From positions 1 to 64,000 of the forward strand of contig CAZHTM010000001.1 of NCBI GenBank assembly GCA_964535735.1: a stretch of DNA of 64,000 nt, read 5' to 3'. How positions within the stretch are numbered: position 1 is the first letter of the stretch; every line of letters starts with the position of its first letter. The notes under the pieces were generated by a model that had not been told where the DNA came from, did no database searches, and saw only the letters and a list, made by a program, of their open reading frames with translations. The stretch comes from J089 sp964535735. GTDB lineage: Bacteria > Fidelibacterota > Marinisomatia > Marinisomatales > J089. A program made the translations under genes and the position numbers. Of the stretch, positions 44,176-53,872 are shown one piece after another.

Positions 44176-45804
44176 TTAATCCATGAAGGGATAGCGGTAA
44201 TTCCGAGGCGGATCAAAGGTCTCTTTAATGGTCCGTTGAGACACCCACCGTAAGAGATTAAACATGGAACCAGCTTTATCGTTGGTTCCGGAAGCCCGGC
44301 TTCCGCCAAAGGGTTGTTGTCCTACGACGGCGCCGGTCGGTTTATCGTTGATGTAGAAATTACCGGCGGAATGGGTCAACGCCTGAGACGCTTCCACAAT
44401 TGCCTGGCGATCATTGGCGAATACCGCACCTGTAAGGGCATAAGGTGAGGTCGTATCCACCAGGTTCAATGTGGCAGACCAGTCGTTGTCAGGATAAACA
44501 TAAATGGTCAGAACCGGCCCGAAAATCTCTTCTTCCATAGTTTTGAAATGGGGATCATTGGTAACGATTGTCGTGGGCTCGATGAAATAACCCTCAGAGT
44601 CGTCGTAACCACCGCCGGTAAGGATAGTGGCATCGTTGTTGGCTTTGGCATAATCGATGTACGCCGTTATGGATTGAAAAGCCGCCTTATCAATGACCGC
44701 ATTCATGAAATTGGAGAAATCCTCCACGGGTCCCATGCGAATGCTAGCCACCTGATCGGTGTACAGTGATTTGAACTTTGGCCACAGGGATTCCGGGAGA
44801 TAAAGCCGGCTCAAAGCAGAGCATTTTTGTCCCTGATATTCGAACGCTCCCCGAATGACGGCCGTCACCAAGGATTCCACATCAGCGGAGGCATGGGCAA
44901 TGAGAAAATCTTTTCCGCCCGTTTCGCCCACAATTCGTGGGTAGGACCGATAAGAAGCGATATTTTTTCCCACGGTGGACCACATGCTTTGAAAAACCGC
45001 TGTTGACCCGGTGAAATGAATTCCAGCCAAGTTGGGATCGGTCATGACCACCGGCCCGACCTGCGATCCGGGACCGGGAATGAAATTAATCACGCCGTCC
45101 GGGAGACCGGCTTCCTGGAAAAGTTTCATGAGGAAATAGGAAGGATAAACAGCGCTGGAAGCGGGCTTCCAAAGCGCCACATTTCCCATCAGCACCGGAG
45201 ATGTGGGCAGATTGCCAGCAATACTGACAAAATTAAAAGGTGTTACGGCAAAAATAAATCCTTCCAAGGGCCGATGCTCCACCATGTTCCACATCCCGTC
45301 AGGTGAATACATGGGTTGCATGGCGTACAATTCCTGGGCGTAATAGGCATTGAAATTGAAAAAATCGATCAATTCGCAGGCGGAATCAATTTCAGCCTGG
45401 AAAGGATTTTTACTCATATTGAGCATGGTGGCCGCGTTTAAGGTATCCCGATAGCGACCGGCCAACAGGGTCGCTGCCTTTTTAAATACGGCTATCCGTG
45501 ATTCCCAGGGCGTGGCGGACCAGTCTCGCCAGGCCTTTTGTGAAATTTCTACTGCTTGTGCGACTTCTTCCGATCCGGCCAGGTGTATCTTAGCCAGGAC
45601 ATGGCCGTGACGGTGAGGCATGACCGCGTTCTGGGTTCGTCCGGTGAAGATTTCCTTCCCACCAATGATCACCGGAATTTCAATTTGAGACGCGCTTAAT
45701 TCTTTGAGTTTATTCTGCAGTGATGATCGTTCGGATGTCCCCGGCGCATAGGAACGAATAGGCTCGTTCTGGGGGCGAGGTACAGAAATTTTTGCGTTCG
45801 GCAT
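44176..45804 (-). CDS. pruA: Delta-1-pyrroline-5-carboxylate dehydrogenase
   Basis: Oxidises P5C/glutamate semialdehyde to glutamate, the second step of proline breakdown. 542 aa from ATG 45804 (AAAGGA upstream), the length of the single-domain group like eukaryotic ALDH4. Catalytic Glu294 (GETGGKDF) and Cys328 (GQKCSALSR), plus FGGSRASGTNDKAG near the end. No PutA-type proline dehydrogenase is fused or adjacent. Downstream is the COG2403-like gene after 114 bp. Confidence 0.95.
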   Translation of the reverse strand: MPNAKISVPRPQNEPIRSYAPGTSERSSLQNKLKELSASQIEIPVIIGGKEIFTGRTQNAVMPHRHGHVLAKIHLAGSEEVAQAVEISQKAWRDWSATPWESRIAVFKKAATLLAGRYRDTLNAATMLNMSKNPFQAEIDSACELIDFFNFNAYYAQELYAMQPMYSPDGMWNMVEHRPLEGFIFAVTPFNFVSIAGNLPTSPVLMGNVALWKPASSAVYPSYFLMKLFQEAGLPDGVINFIPGPGSQVGPVVMTDPNLAGIHFTGSTAVFQSMWSTVGKNIASYRSYPRIVGETGGKDFLIAHASADVESLVTAVIRGAFEYQGQKCSALSRLYLPESLWPKFKSLYTDQVASIRMGPVEDFSNFMNAVIDKAAFQSITAYIDYAKANNDATILTGGGYDDSEGYFIEPTTIVTNDPHFKTMEEEIFGPVLTIYVYPDNDWSATLNLVDTTSPYALTGAVFANDRQAIVEASQALTHSAGNFYINDKPTGAVVGQQPFGGSRASGTNDKAGSMFNLLRWVSQRTIKETFDPPRNYRYPFMD

Positions 45805-45909
45805 AATGGATCCTTTGTTATGCGATAATAAAACGAAATGAGCCTTGAAATTTACCTGTTCAGGAAATTCCAAAGCAAGCTATGGAGCACAGGTATTTAG
45901 ACTCCTATT

Positions 45910-46911
45910 TTAAGCGGTATTTGAGGTTAATTCATGAAGGATATTGTTCATCGTCTCCAGATCAGGAGCCATGACTAACGCTTTTCGCAACGCCAGGGCT
46001 CCAGGGAACCCTTTAAAATACCATCCCAAATGTTTTCGGATGATGTTGGAGCCCACCTGTTCTCCACGATACTGAATTAGGAGAGACAAATGTCGTTGGG
46101 CCATGGCGGCTCGGTCAGATAGCGTTGGAGGGGCAGGGGGCGTGTCTCCATTCATGGCGGCCTTAATTTCGGCGAAAATCCAAGGATTTCCCAAAGTAGC
46201 CCGCCCGATCATTACGCCATCGCACCCGGTTGTATCGATCATGTTGAAGAAGTCATCCGCTGATTTCACATCGCCGTTCCCAATCACTGGAATGGAGACG
46301 GCGGCTTTTAATTCACGAATCAGCGACCAGTCCGCCGAACCGGAATAATCCTGGACGGTAGTGCGAGGATGAAGCGTAATTGCTTTTACACCCTGAGCTT
46401 CCAGTCGTGGACCGGATTCCGGGATTACTATGGATTTAGAATCCCATCCAGAACGCATTTTCACGGTCACTGGTACAGGAGTAACCGCCTCAACCACAGC
46501 GGCAGTGATTTCATCCATAAGACATAAATCTTTAAGTGCCGCTGAACCAGCGCCGCGCTTGGTGACTTTCGGTACGGGACAGCCGTAATTGATGTCCACA
46601 AGGTCCGGTGCGAAGCGATCCACGACCATTCGGGCCGCCTGGGCCATGACATCCGGTTCATCACCGAAAATCTGAATACCAATAGGCCGTTCAAATTCTG
46701 TGAATTGAATCATATCCAGGGTGCGTTGGTTTTCCCGGATAATTCCATGCGCGGAGACAAATTCGGAATATACCGCGCCGGCACCTTGTTCCTTGCAAAG
46801 GGTGCGGAAAGGGTAGTCCGTTACACCGGCCATGGGCGCTAGCAGCACCGGAGGCGATATGGTTAGGGTTCCAATGCTTAGAGCCGTCGATTTCAAGATG
46901 TCAACGCCCAA
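45910..46911 (-). CDS. dusB: tRNA-dihydrouridine synthase
   Basis: FMN enzyme reducing uridines in tRNA D-loops. 333 aa. VLLAPMAGVTDYPFR, INYGCPVPKVTKRGAGSAAL with catalytic Cys111, and GCDGVMIGRATLGNPW. Start TTG 46911 overlaps the acetyltransferase by 19 nt; a second TTG at 46896 would give a neat TTGA junction. DusB-like by sequence; substrate positions unknown. Confidence 0.92.
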   Translation of the reverse strand: MGVDILKSTALSIGTLTISPPVLLAPMAGVTDYPFRTLCKEQGAGAVYSEFVSAHGIIRENQRTLDMIQFTEFERPIGIQIFGDEPDVMAQAARMVVDRFAPDLVDINYGCPVPKVTKRGAGSAALKDLCLMDEITAAVVEAVTPVPVTVKMRSGWDSKSIVIPESGPRLEAQGVKAITLHPRTTVQDYSGSADWSLIRELKAAVSIPVIGNGDVKSADDFFNMIDTTGCDGVMIGRATLGNPWIFAEIKAAMNGDTPPAPPTLSDRAAMAQRHLSLLIQYRGEQVGSNIIRKHLGWYFKGFPGALALRKALVMAPDLETMNNILHELTSNTA

Positions 46912-47354
46912 TCTTCCTCATAGAGCTCATAATGAGCGTGGGTCATGCCTAGAGATTCATAGGTATGCTGGGCGGCTACGTTGTTTCGGTCCACATAAAG
47001 CCGCAGTCCACAGACCGAATCGGATTTTTCCGCCCATTCCCGGACTTGACGATGGAGGGTGGAATACACACCCTTTCGGCGAAATTTCGGTGGGACGTAA
47101 ACTGACTGAATCCACCAGAATTCCTGGTTTCGCCAATCAGACCACTCTTTGGTGATCATCAGTTGTCCGGCGATTTCTCCGTCAATCTCCGCCAGGTAGT
47201 ACATTCCTTTGTTCGAATCGGAAAGAACTGTTGTAACGCCCTGGCGAACGATGTCCTGGTCCAGGGTTTTGTTTTCAGTCTCCAGGGCCATGGCCATATT
47301 GTTATCCACGATGATATCTCGGTCTTCCACTGTTGCTTTTCGTATGGTGATCAT
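46893..47354 (-). CDS. GNAT-family N-acetyltransferase
   Basis: Acetyl-CoA-dependent acetyltransferase of unknown substrate, 153 aa from ATG 47354 (MITIRKATVEDRD); the open frame extends to 47444 but conserved sequence begins here. AAGGA lies 12 nt upstream. GNAT motif A is FRRKGVYSTLHRQV, preceded by IQSVYVPPK, and motif B includes RLYVDRNNVAAQHTYESLGM. Stops inside the dusB start region, suggesting coupling. Confidence 0.88.
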   Translation of the reverse strand: MITIRKATVEDRDIIVDNNMAMALETENKTLDQDIVRQGVTTVLSDSNKGMYYLAEIDGEIAGQLMITKEWSDWRNQEFWWIQSVYVPPKFRRKGVYSTLHRQVREWAEKSDSVCGLRLYVDRNNVAAQHTYESLGMTHAHYELYEEDWALTS

Positions 47355-47807
47355 GATGGCTGCAATTCCTTGGGTTGATAAAGCCTGCGAAAGTAAGTCG
47401 ATAGGAGCCGGCAGAGCAACCTGTGGAAAGGTGATCGGACTCATTGAAGATTAATCGTTGAAAAATTAAAATCCAGTTAACCCTAATCTCCGAACCTGTC
47501 CGCCTGAGCCATGTCGAAGGGGGACTCGAAAGAGTACCAAGTGAAAAAGTGTTCGGGTATTGAAGTAGAATGAATAATTAGGCTTTGACACGCTGTATGG
47601 CCTAGCTGAGAATTACGATTTTTCGATGCGTAAGCCGTGAAACAACCTTAAGGAAGAACACGCATAATGTTATTGGACATAGGTTTACCCTGCACTTGGA
47701 AAAACCAAAAAACATATATGACCTTTTCATTTGAGGATTTGAATTCGTGGCGTAAATTTCCCGGCTATTTCCTGATAATAAACCAAGATTTCAAAAAGGA
47801 TTGACTC
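47355..47807. other. 453-bp gap between the acetyltransferase and L28
   Basis: No credible protein or RNA gene. It contains a candidate sigma-70 promoter (47585-47613) for rpmB, and at about 47503-47523 the string CGCCTGAGCCATGTCGAAGG, which resembles a CTGAGC..GTCGAAGG motif often seen between genes in many bacteria. The right half is AT-rich. Confidence 0.6.
47585..47613 (+). promoter_or_regulatory. Candidate sigma-70 promoter for rpmB
   Basis: A perfect TTGACA (47585-47590) and, after 17 bp, GAGAAT (47608-47613), four of six matches to TATAAT. About 190 bp upstream of the L28 start. Only a sequence match. Confidence 0.4.
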
Positions 47808-48044
47808 ATGAGCAGAGTTTGTGATGTGACCGGAAAGAAACCCATGTTCGGCAACAATGTAAGTCACGCGCATAACAAGACCCGCCGTCGGTTTAACGTG
47901 AATCTGCAGCGGAAAAAATTCTGGCTGCCGGATGAAAAACGGTTTATTACGCTGACGGTTTCCACCAAAGGAATGCGTATTATTGATAAAAAAGGCATTC
48001 GGAAAGTGGTGAGTGAACTTCGGGCCAGGGGCATGAAAATCTGA
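47808..48044 (+). CDS. rpmB: 50S ribosomal protein L28
   Basis: 78-aa ribosomal protein: MSRVCDVTGKKPMFGNNVSHAHNKT-type start with RRRFNVNLQ and the TVSTKGMRIIDKKG end. AAAAGGA lies 7 nt before the ATG. Only one N-terminal Cys, so the form lacking the four-Cys zinc site. Single gene, followed by a shared terminator with convergent ftsZ. Confidence 0.96.
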   Translation: MSRVCDVTGKKPMFGNNVSHAHNKTRRRFNVNLQRKKFWLPDEKRFITLTVSTKGMRIIDKKGIRKVVSELRARGMKI

Positions 48045-48070
48045 CGTTCCCTTCCAAAAATATCATCATA

Positions 48071-48101
48071 AAAAAAACCCTCCGATTCGGAGGGTTTTTT
48101 T
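48071..48101. terminator. Bidirectional terminator between rpmB and ftsZ
   Basis: AAAAAAACCCTCCG (48071-48084) pairs perfectly with CGGAGGGTTTTTTT (48088-48101) around a three-base loop. A-tract and T-tract make it work for both convergent genes. Confidence 0.9.
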
Positions 48102-48123
48102 ATTTGATGGTTTTCCCTGAGTC

Positions 48124-49314
48124 TCAGTCTTGAAGTCGCCTTAAATAGGCGGGAATCTCTATATCCTTGGGATTCGCAAACGGCGTCGTATCATCAAAGA
48201 TAAACCGTGGCCGTTTGGGTTCGGGATGCTCATTCAGATGTCCATTTTTATCAACGGCTAGCGGTATATTAAACCGATCGGAGATGACATCAGTATTGGG
48301 TGCGGGATCATAGGGCTCTTCAGTCAATTGTGTCTCTTCACTGGCTTTTATCGTCTGCGGATTGAATCCTGTTGCGATAACCGTAATTCGAATTTCATCA
48401 CCCATAGTTTCATCAATAACGGTACCAAAGATGATGTTCGCTTTATTTCCTGCTTCTTCATAGATGATGGCCGTCGCGTCTTCGATTTCGTGGAGCGTTA
48501 CATCTTTACTTCCGGTGATATTGATGAGTACACCCTGTGCGCCGTTAATAGACCCATTATCTAAGAGTGGACTGGAAATGGCCTGTTGCGCAGCCAATAC
48601 GGCCCGTTCCTCTCCGGAAGCAATTCCTGTTCCCATCACTGCGTCGCCCATGTTCTTCATGACAGTTTCCACATCGGCGAAATCCAGATTGATAAGACCG
48701 TGGACGTTGATGAGATCCGAAATACCTTTAGCCGCCTGGAATAAAATAGAGTCCGCCTGGTGGAACGCATCGATGAAAGATGTTCCTTTATCCACTATGG
48801 AAAGGAGTCGTTGATTGGGAATAATGATTAAGGTATCGCAAAATTTGCGCATTTCCTCTATTCCGGATTGTGCCCGGGCAAGCCGTTTTGGTCCTTCAAA
48901 TGTGAAGGGAAGGGTCACAATGCCTACGGTTAGGATATCCATTTCCCGGGCGATTTTGGCTACAACCGGACTGGCACCTGTTCCAGTACCGCCACCCATC
49001 CCGGCAGTAATGAACACCATATCCGCGCCTTGGACTAAAGCGGACACCGCTTCCTGATCATCCTCAATCGCTTGACGTCCTTTGTCCGACTTGGCGCCGG
49101 CCCCCAATCCTTTCGTGAGGTCTCGGCCAATTTGAATTTTATGTTTTGCAATGTTGTTTTCAAGGTCCTGCGCATCGGTGTTGATGACAATGAAATCCAC
49201 ACCGGTCATACCTTGCTCAATCATGCGATTCACGGCATTTCCACCAGCGCCGCCTACGCCTATGACCTTAAGTTTTGCTTTCTGTTCAGCTAGATCATCA
49301 AACTCAAAATACAT
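48124..49314 (-). CDS. ftsZ: Cell division protein FtsZ
   Basis: Tubulin-like GTPase that forms the division ring. 396 aa. VGGAGGNAVNR near the start, the GTP loop GGGTGTG (107-113), and the T7 region. A spacer of about 60 residues leads to the conserved C-terminal peptide DIEIPAYLRRLQD, which contacts FtsA. AAGGAG 8 nt before the ATG. Last gene of the dcw cluster, 36 bp after ftsA. Confidence 0.98.
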   Translation of the reverse strand: MYFEFDDLAEQKAKLKVIGVGGAGGNAVNRMIEQGMTGVDFIVINTDAQDLENNIAKHKIQIGRDLTKGLGAGAKSDKGRQAIEDDQEAVSALVQGADMVFITAGMGGGTGTGASPVVAKIAREMDILTVGIVTLPFTFEGPKRLARAQSGIEEMRKFCDTLIIIPNQRLLSIVDKGTSFIDAFHQADSILFQAAKGISDLINVHGLINLDFADVETVMKNMGDAVMGTGIASGEERAVLAAQQAISSPLLDNGSINGAQGVLINITGSKDVTLHEIEDATAIIYEEAGNKANIIFGTVIDETMGDEIRITVIATGFNPQTIKASEETQLTEEPYDPAPNTDVISDRFNIPLAVDKNGHLNEHPEPKRPRFIFDDTTPFANPKDIEIPAYLRRLQD

Positions 49315-49350
49315 AGTTGAGCTCCTTTCAGGTTTGGGGTCGTAATTGAA

Positions 49351-50616
49351 TTAAAATAAGTCTTTGAACCATTGGCCGATTTTCCGGGGCATATCCTTGA
49401 ACGAGAAGGTGGAAGAGGCTGAGGGAGCATAATCTTCCTGATGGAATCCCCATTTCAGTAAACCCAACGCCGTGGCGTATTGAGGCTCGCTGGCCACATC
49501 CAGAACACCTCCAAATCCGGAGGGAATTCCCACCCGTGCTTTGATGTTCAACACATCCTGTGCCAATGTGCTAATATTTTTTAAGTTGGCGCCCCCGCCG
49601 GTCAGCACCAGTCCATAGGTTAATTTTTCATTGATATCTGCCCGGTTTATTTCCCGACCGATTAAATGGAAGAGTTCTTCCATGCGGGCCTGGACATAAC
49701 GGGATAATTCATGTTCGGTAATGGAACGGGGTATTGACTCGGATTTTACGGGCAGGTCAAACGCTAATTTGGGTGAGGCTTTAGACGCCTGGGCAGAGGC
49801 ATATTTTAATTTAATATCTTCAGCTTCGTGAATACCGATTTGCAGCATCACGGCAATGTCGTTGGTGATGAGGTCAGCGCCATACGGTATTACTCCCGTG
49901 TGTCTCACACCTCCATCAGAATAAACGGTTACATCACAGGTCCCGGCGCCAATATCCACCAGCGCAACACCTAAATCTTTTTCATCCTGATCTAAGGTCG
50001 ACAGGGAAGAAGCCAGACCCTGGAATACAATACCTTCGACGCTCAATCCCAAATCTTCCACGCACCGTGTCAAGTTCGCCGCTGCTGAATGGGCGACGGT
50101 TACCAGATGTACACGGGCTTCCAGACGGCGGCCCGACATTCCTAGGGGATTTTTAATACCCCGCAGGGTATCCAAAACATATTCTTGGGGCAGAATGTGG
50201 AGGATGTCCCGATCAACAGGAATATTGATGGCCTTGGCAAATTCAATGGCTTTATTTACATCTTCTTTAACGATACGTCGGTCCTCGATCATCGACGTAT
50301 CATGAGAATTCAAAGGAATCGCACCCTGGGTGTTTATTCCACGGATATGATCGCCGCTGATCCCAATGCTTACATGCTCGACTTTTACTCCGGCCATCAT
50401 TTCAGCTTCAGAAATGGCCTTTTCGATTTCTTCAATAATATGGTCCCGATTTATCAAGGTTCCGTTTTTCATGGCAGTGGACGGGGTGGAGCCAATCCCC
50501 AGGAGTTTTATGCTTTGGGTATCATCGTCGGCTTGGCCAATGGCACAACAAATCTTGGAGGTGCCAACATCCAGCCCGGCCAGAAGGTTATTTTCCTGTC
50601 GAAAAACCATGTTCAT
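49351..50616 (-). CDS. ftsA: Cell division protein FtsA
   Basis: Actin-like protein that anchors FtsZ to the membrane. 421 aa from ATG 50616, which overlaps the ftsQ stop as TAATG; an open TTG lies four codons upstream. LAGLDVGTSK and VDIGAGTCDVTVY are the phosphate-binding loops. The C-terminal MPRKIGQWFKDLF is the amphipathic membrane-targeting helix. Confidence 0.97.
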   Translation of the reverse strand: MNMVFRQENNLLAGLDVGTSKICCAIGQADDDTQSIKLLGIGSTPSTAMKNGTLINRDHIIEEIEKAISEAEMMAGVKVEHVSIGISGDHIRGINTQGAIPLNSHDTSMIEDRRIVKEDVNKAIEFAKAINIPVDRDILHILPQEYVLDTLRGIKNPLGMSGRRLEARVHLVTVAHSAAANLTRCVEDLGLSVEGIVFQGLASSLSTLDQDEKDLGVALVDIGAGTCDVTVYSDGGVRHTGVIPYGADLITNDIAVMLQIGIHEAEDIKLKYASAQASKASPKLAFDLPVKSESIPRSITEHELSRYVQARMEELFHLIGREINRADINEKLTYGLVLTGGGANLKNISTLAQDVLNIKARVGIPSGFGGVLDVASEPQYATALGLLKWGFHQEDYAPSASSTFSFKDMPRKIGQWFKDLF

Positions 50617-51389
50617 TATGATGACCAATCCTTGGCAATAATTTGTTTATCAAATCGTAAATCCAGTGAGCGGAATGAGGTCAAGGGAACGGACGGCGGT
50701 AAAACACGCTTAAATTCACGCAGAGTGATTATTTTTTTACGGAATTGGGAATTACCGAGGAAAATCCGGGTGGGATGTTGGGTCAAGACCAATTCCAGAT
50801 CATCCTTGGAGTTAAACCGTACTTCGGAAATTTCTTTGTATAACTGGGGAAATAAATCCAGGATTTCTCCCACAATGCCTACCGCATCCAATACTTTGAT
50901 GGACAACGTTTGCTGACCCATAGGATATAGTTCTTTCGCCGGATTCATGTTAGACAGCATGGGAAGCTGGACCACCATTTCCGGATGATTCACGGGTAGA
51001 ATGACCCCTTCCCGGTCCACCAGATGGATAGGATCAGTATTCAACGCCGCGATGGGCTTCCGCTCCAGGATTTCCATTTTAATGGCATCGGGAAACTGAC
51101 GACTGAGGCGCACCCCTTTGATGTAGGGATCATTCTCTAACGCATGAACAGCGGCGTCTATATCCAGAGTCAATAAGGACGAATCCACATCAATCGACAA
51201 ATAATCCCGATAGGATTCTTCATCATTCAACTGTGCTCCCAACACCCAGATCTCTTTTAAATCCAGTTTATGGGTAAATCCTGCCCAGGTCAGCGCAAGC
51301 GGCAGGGCGATCAAGGTGATGATAATAAACGCAACACCTGTCGCAAGACTGGGTTGAATCAAGGTGGTTTTTGAACGACGTGTAGCCAT
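50616..51389 (-). CDS. ftsQ: Cell division protein FtsQ/DivIB
   Basis: Bitopic divisome protein. 257 aa: short basic cytoplasmic tail, one transmembrane helix (about 16-36), a POTRA domain (about 42-110, VLGAQLNDEE to MEILERKPIAAL), then the beta domain. Starts immediately after the murC stop, where ddl would sit in E. coli. Confidence 0.93.
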   Translation of the reverse strand: MATRRSKTTLIQPSLATGVAFIIITLIALPLALTWAGFTHKLDLKEIWVLGAQLNDEESYRDYLSIDVDSSLLTLDIDAAVHALENDPYIKGVRLSRQFPDAIKMEILERKPIAALNTDPIHLVDREGVILPVNHPEMVVQLPMLSNMNPAKELYPMGQQTLSIKVLDAVGIVGEILDLFPQLYKEISEVRFNSKDDLELVLTQHPTRIFLGNSQFRKKIITLREFKRVLPPSVPLTSFRSLDLRFDKQIIAKDWSS

Positions 51390-52772
51390 TTAGTCCGCGG
51401 TATCCTTCAGTTGATCAAAAAAGGCCTGGCTATACCGCCAGATCGTGCCTGCGCCTAACGTAATTACCATATCGCCCGGTTCAATCAAGTTATTTAGTGT
51501 TGGGATAATATTTTTAATGTCTGGTTCATAATACACATGGCGGTGTCCCAGCTCCTTGGCGGCATCGGCAACCAGTTTCCCGGTGATGCCTTCAATAGGA
51601 TCCTCACGGGCCGGATAAACATCGGTGACCACTAAAACATCACTGGCCAGGAAATTCCGGGCAAAATCGCGGTAAAAATCTCGGGTGCGGGTAAAAAGAT
51701 GGGGTTGGAAAACGGCTACAATCCGTCGGTCCCAACCGGTACGGGCCGCTTTTAAGGTAGCTTTAACCTCAGTGGGATGATGGGCGTAATCATCCACCAC
51801 CATGATATCATTATAGATGCCTTTAATGTCAAACCTGCGCCGAACGCCTTGATAGGCGGCTAATCCTTTGGAAATGGTGGCAAACGTCAAATCCATTTCC
51901 AGTCCGATAGCGACGGCTGCCAGGGCATTACTCACATTGTGAACTCCCGGTACATTAATGGTAATCCGCCCCAGAGGATTTCCATGGTGAAGGACCGAAA
52001 ACGACGTCCGGATTTCGTCAAATTGGATATCTTCCGCCTGAATGTCCGCCTGATTGGAAAATCCGTAAGTTATAAGAGGACGTTTTATCCGGGACATGAT
52101 TTCCTGCACACCCGGAGAATCGATACAGACCACCACAGATCCGTAAAAGGGAACCGAGTTACAGAATTGACTAAACGCACTCTGCAAATCCTCCAGATCG
52201 GCATAACAGTCAGTGTGTTCCAATTCTATATTGGTTACAACAGCCAGCGTGGGACGGAGCATCAGGAAACTGCGATCGTATTCATCCGCTTCCACCACAA
52301 TGATATCTCCGGAGCCTAATTGCGTATTGGATTTCAAGGTATGCACCAAACCACCCACAACCAGTGTTGGATCTTTCCCCGCCTCCGTTAGTAAAGCACC
52401 AATCATAGAGGAAGTGGACGTTTTGCCATGAGTACCGCCCACGGCAATGGAGGTTTCTTTCACGGAAATCAATTCCCCAAGCATTTCAGCCCGGCGAATA
52501 ATCGGAATATTCTTTTCCCGGGCGGCCTGTAGTTCCGGATTCGTATCGCGAACCGCGCTGGAGTAGACGAGCACATCGGAATCATCCAGGTTTTCGGCTT
52601 GATGTCCTACGAATATTTCCGCACCCAAGGAAGACAATCTTCGCGTGATTTCCGATTCCTGTAAATCGGAACCAGAGATTTCGAAACCAAGATTCAAAAG
52701 CAATTCCGCGATCCCGCTCATGCCAATCCCGCCGATTCCCACAAAATGCACTTTTTTTACCGAACGAAACAT
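51390..52772 (-). CDS. murC: UDP-N-acetylmuramate--L-alanine ligase
   Basis: Adds L-Ala to UDP-MurNAc. 460 aa from ATG 52772 (TGATG with murG); GTG 52775 gives one codon more. FVGIGGIGMSGIAE at the start, the ATP loop GGTHGKTSTSSM, and DDYAHHPTEV. No MurB fusion. Confidence 0.97.
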   Translation of the reverse strand: MFRSVKKVHFVGIGGIGMSGIAELLLNLGFEISGSDLQESEITRRLSSLGAEIFVGHQAENLDDSDVLVYSSAVRDTNPELQAAREKNIPIIRRAEMLGELISVKETSIAVGGTHGKTSTSSMIGALLTEAGKDPTLVVGGLVHTLKSNTQLGSGDIIVVEADEYDRSFLMLRPTLAVVTNIELEHTDCYADLEDLQSAFSQFCNSVPFYGSVVVCIDSPGVQEIMSRIKRPLITYGFSNQADIQAEDIQFDEIRTSFSVLHHGNPLGRITINVPGVHNVSNALAAVAIGLEMDLTFATISKGLAAYQGVRRRFDIKGIYNDIMVVDDYAHHPTEVKATLKAARTGWDRRIVAVFQPHLFTRTRDFYRDFARNFLASDVLVVTDVYPAREDPIEGITGKLVADAAKELGHRHVYYEPDIKNIIPTLNNLIEPGDMVITLGAGTIWRYSQAFFDQLKDTAD

Positions 52773-53872
52773 CACGCCTCACACAGTTGTAAAATATGAT
52801 TCACGATTTCCCGGGTGGCCTCCGGTCTGCTTAATTCCAAGGCCCGCGCCCCCATGTCTTTAAGTGTCTTCTGATCTTTGATAACCGTCATAATGGTTTC
52901 AAACAGTTGATCGGGTGTCAATCCGGATTCATCCAGCACCACTGCAGCTCCATGTTCCGACAATGTTTGCGCGTTTCGCGTTTGGTGATCACCGGCTGCT
53001 CCCGGGAAAGGGACCAGGATGCTGGGTTTGCCACACACGGTGATTTCCGCCAGCGTCAGGGCTCCGGATCGACAAAGAATTAAATCGCTGACCGCGTAGG
53101 CGTCGGCCATATCAGAAAGAAAGGGAACCACCCGAATGTGATCAGACTCATGGACGGAAAATTCATTGAATTGGGTGGTCCCGGTCTGCCATAATACCTG
53201 AATATTTTTTTGTTTAAGTAAACCCACGATCGCATTCATCATTGCATTTAAAGGAGCGGATCCCTGCGACCCGCCAAACAGGAATAATACCGGTTTATTT
53301 CCGTCCAGTTTGAAATGCGCCAGTCCTCGCTGGCGTGACCCGTTGTTGATCCCCTTTCGAACTGGATTTCCAGTGACCACTTTTTCACCTTTAATCAAGG
53401 AATTTGTATCGGGAAAGCCCAGGCAGACCAGCCGGGCACGATGAGCATACCAGCGTGTGGTCATTCCCGGAAAGGAATTCTGCTCCTGAAGTACAACGGG
53501 TATGCGCATCTTCAGAGCTGTGCGCACTGGAAGAGCGCTCGCATAGCCTCCGGTGCCCACCAAAACGGACGGATTAAAGGCTTTCAGCGCCTTCTTTATC
53601 CGGCGTTGAGATATGGGAAGCCGAAGGGGGAGTAATAGATTTCTGCCCAGCGCTGTGAGACCCACTCCCCGTTGAAATCCCCGGATGGGAACCAGTGTAA
53701 ATGGATGGGGGCGCAAAGGGAGGACTTCCGCTTCAATGCCAAACGTGGACCCAAGATAATGAATCGACGCATCCGGGCGCTGCCGTTTTAATTCTTCCCC
53801 GATAGCAATAGCCGGGAAAAGATGGCCGCCGGTCCCACCGCCGGCGATGGCGATCCGCAAGGTCTCAGACAC
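52772..53872 (-). CDS. murG: UDP-GlcNAc--lipid I GlcNAc transferase
   Basis: Membrane-associated glycosyltransferase making lipid II. 366 aa. Glycine loops GGGTGGHLFPA (11-21) and FGGSQGSAPLN, and the sugar site SGALTLAE. Start GTG 53872, overlapping ftsW by 8 nt (GTGTCTGA). Confidence 0.96.
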   Translation of the reverse strand: MSETLRIAIAGGGTGGHLFPAIAIGEELKRQRPDASIHYLGSTFGIEAEVLPLRPHPFTLVPIRGFQRGVGLTALGRNLLLPLRLPISQRRIKKALKAFNPSVLVGTGGYASALPVRTALKMRIPVVLQEQNSFPGMTTRWYAHRARLVCLGFPDTNSLIKGEKVVTGNPVRKGINNGSRQRGLAHFKLDGNKPVLFLFGGSQGSAPLNAMMNAIVGLLKQKNIQVLWQTGTTQFNEFSVHESDHIRVVPFLSDMADAYAVSDLILCRSGALTLAEITVCGKPSILVPFPGAAGDHQTRNAQTLSEHGAAVVLDESGLTPDQLFETIMTVIKDQKTLKDMGARALELSRPEATREIVNHILQLCEA

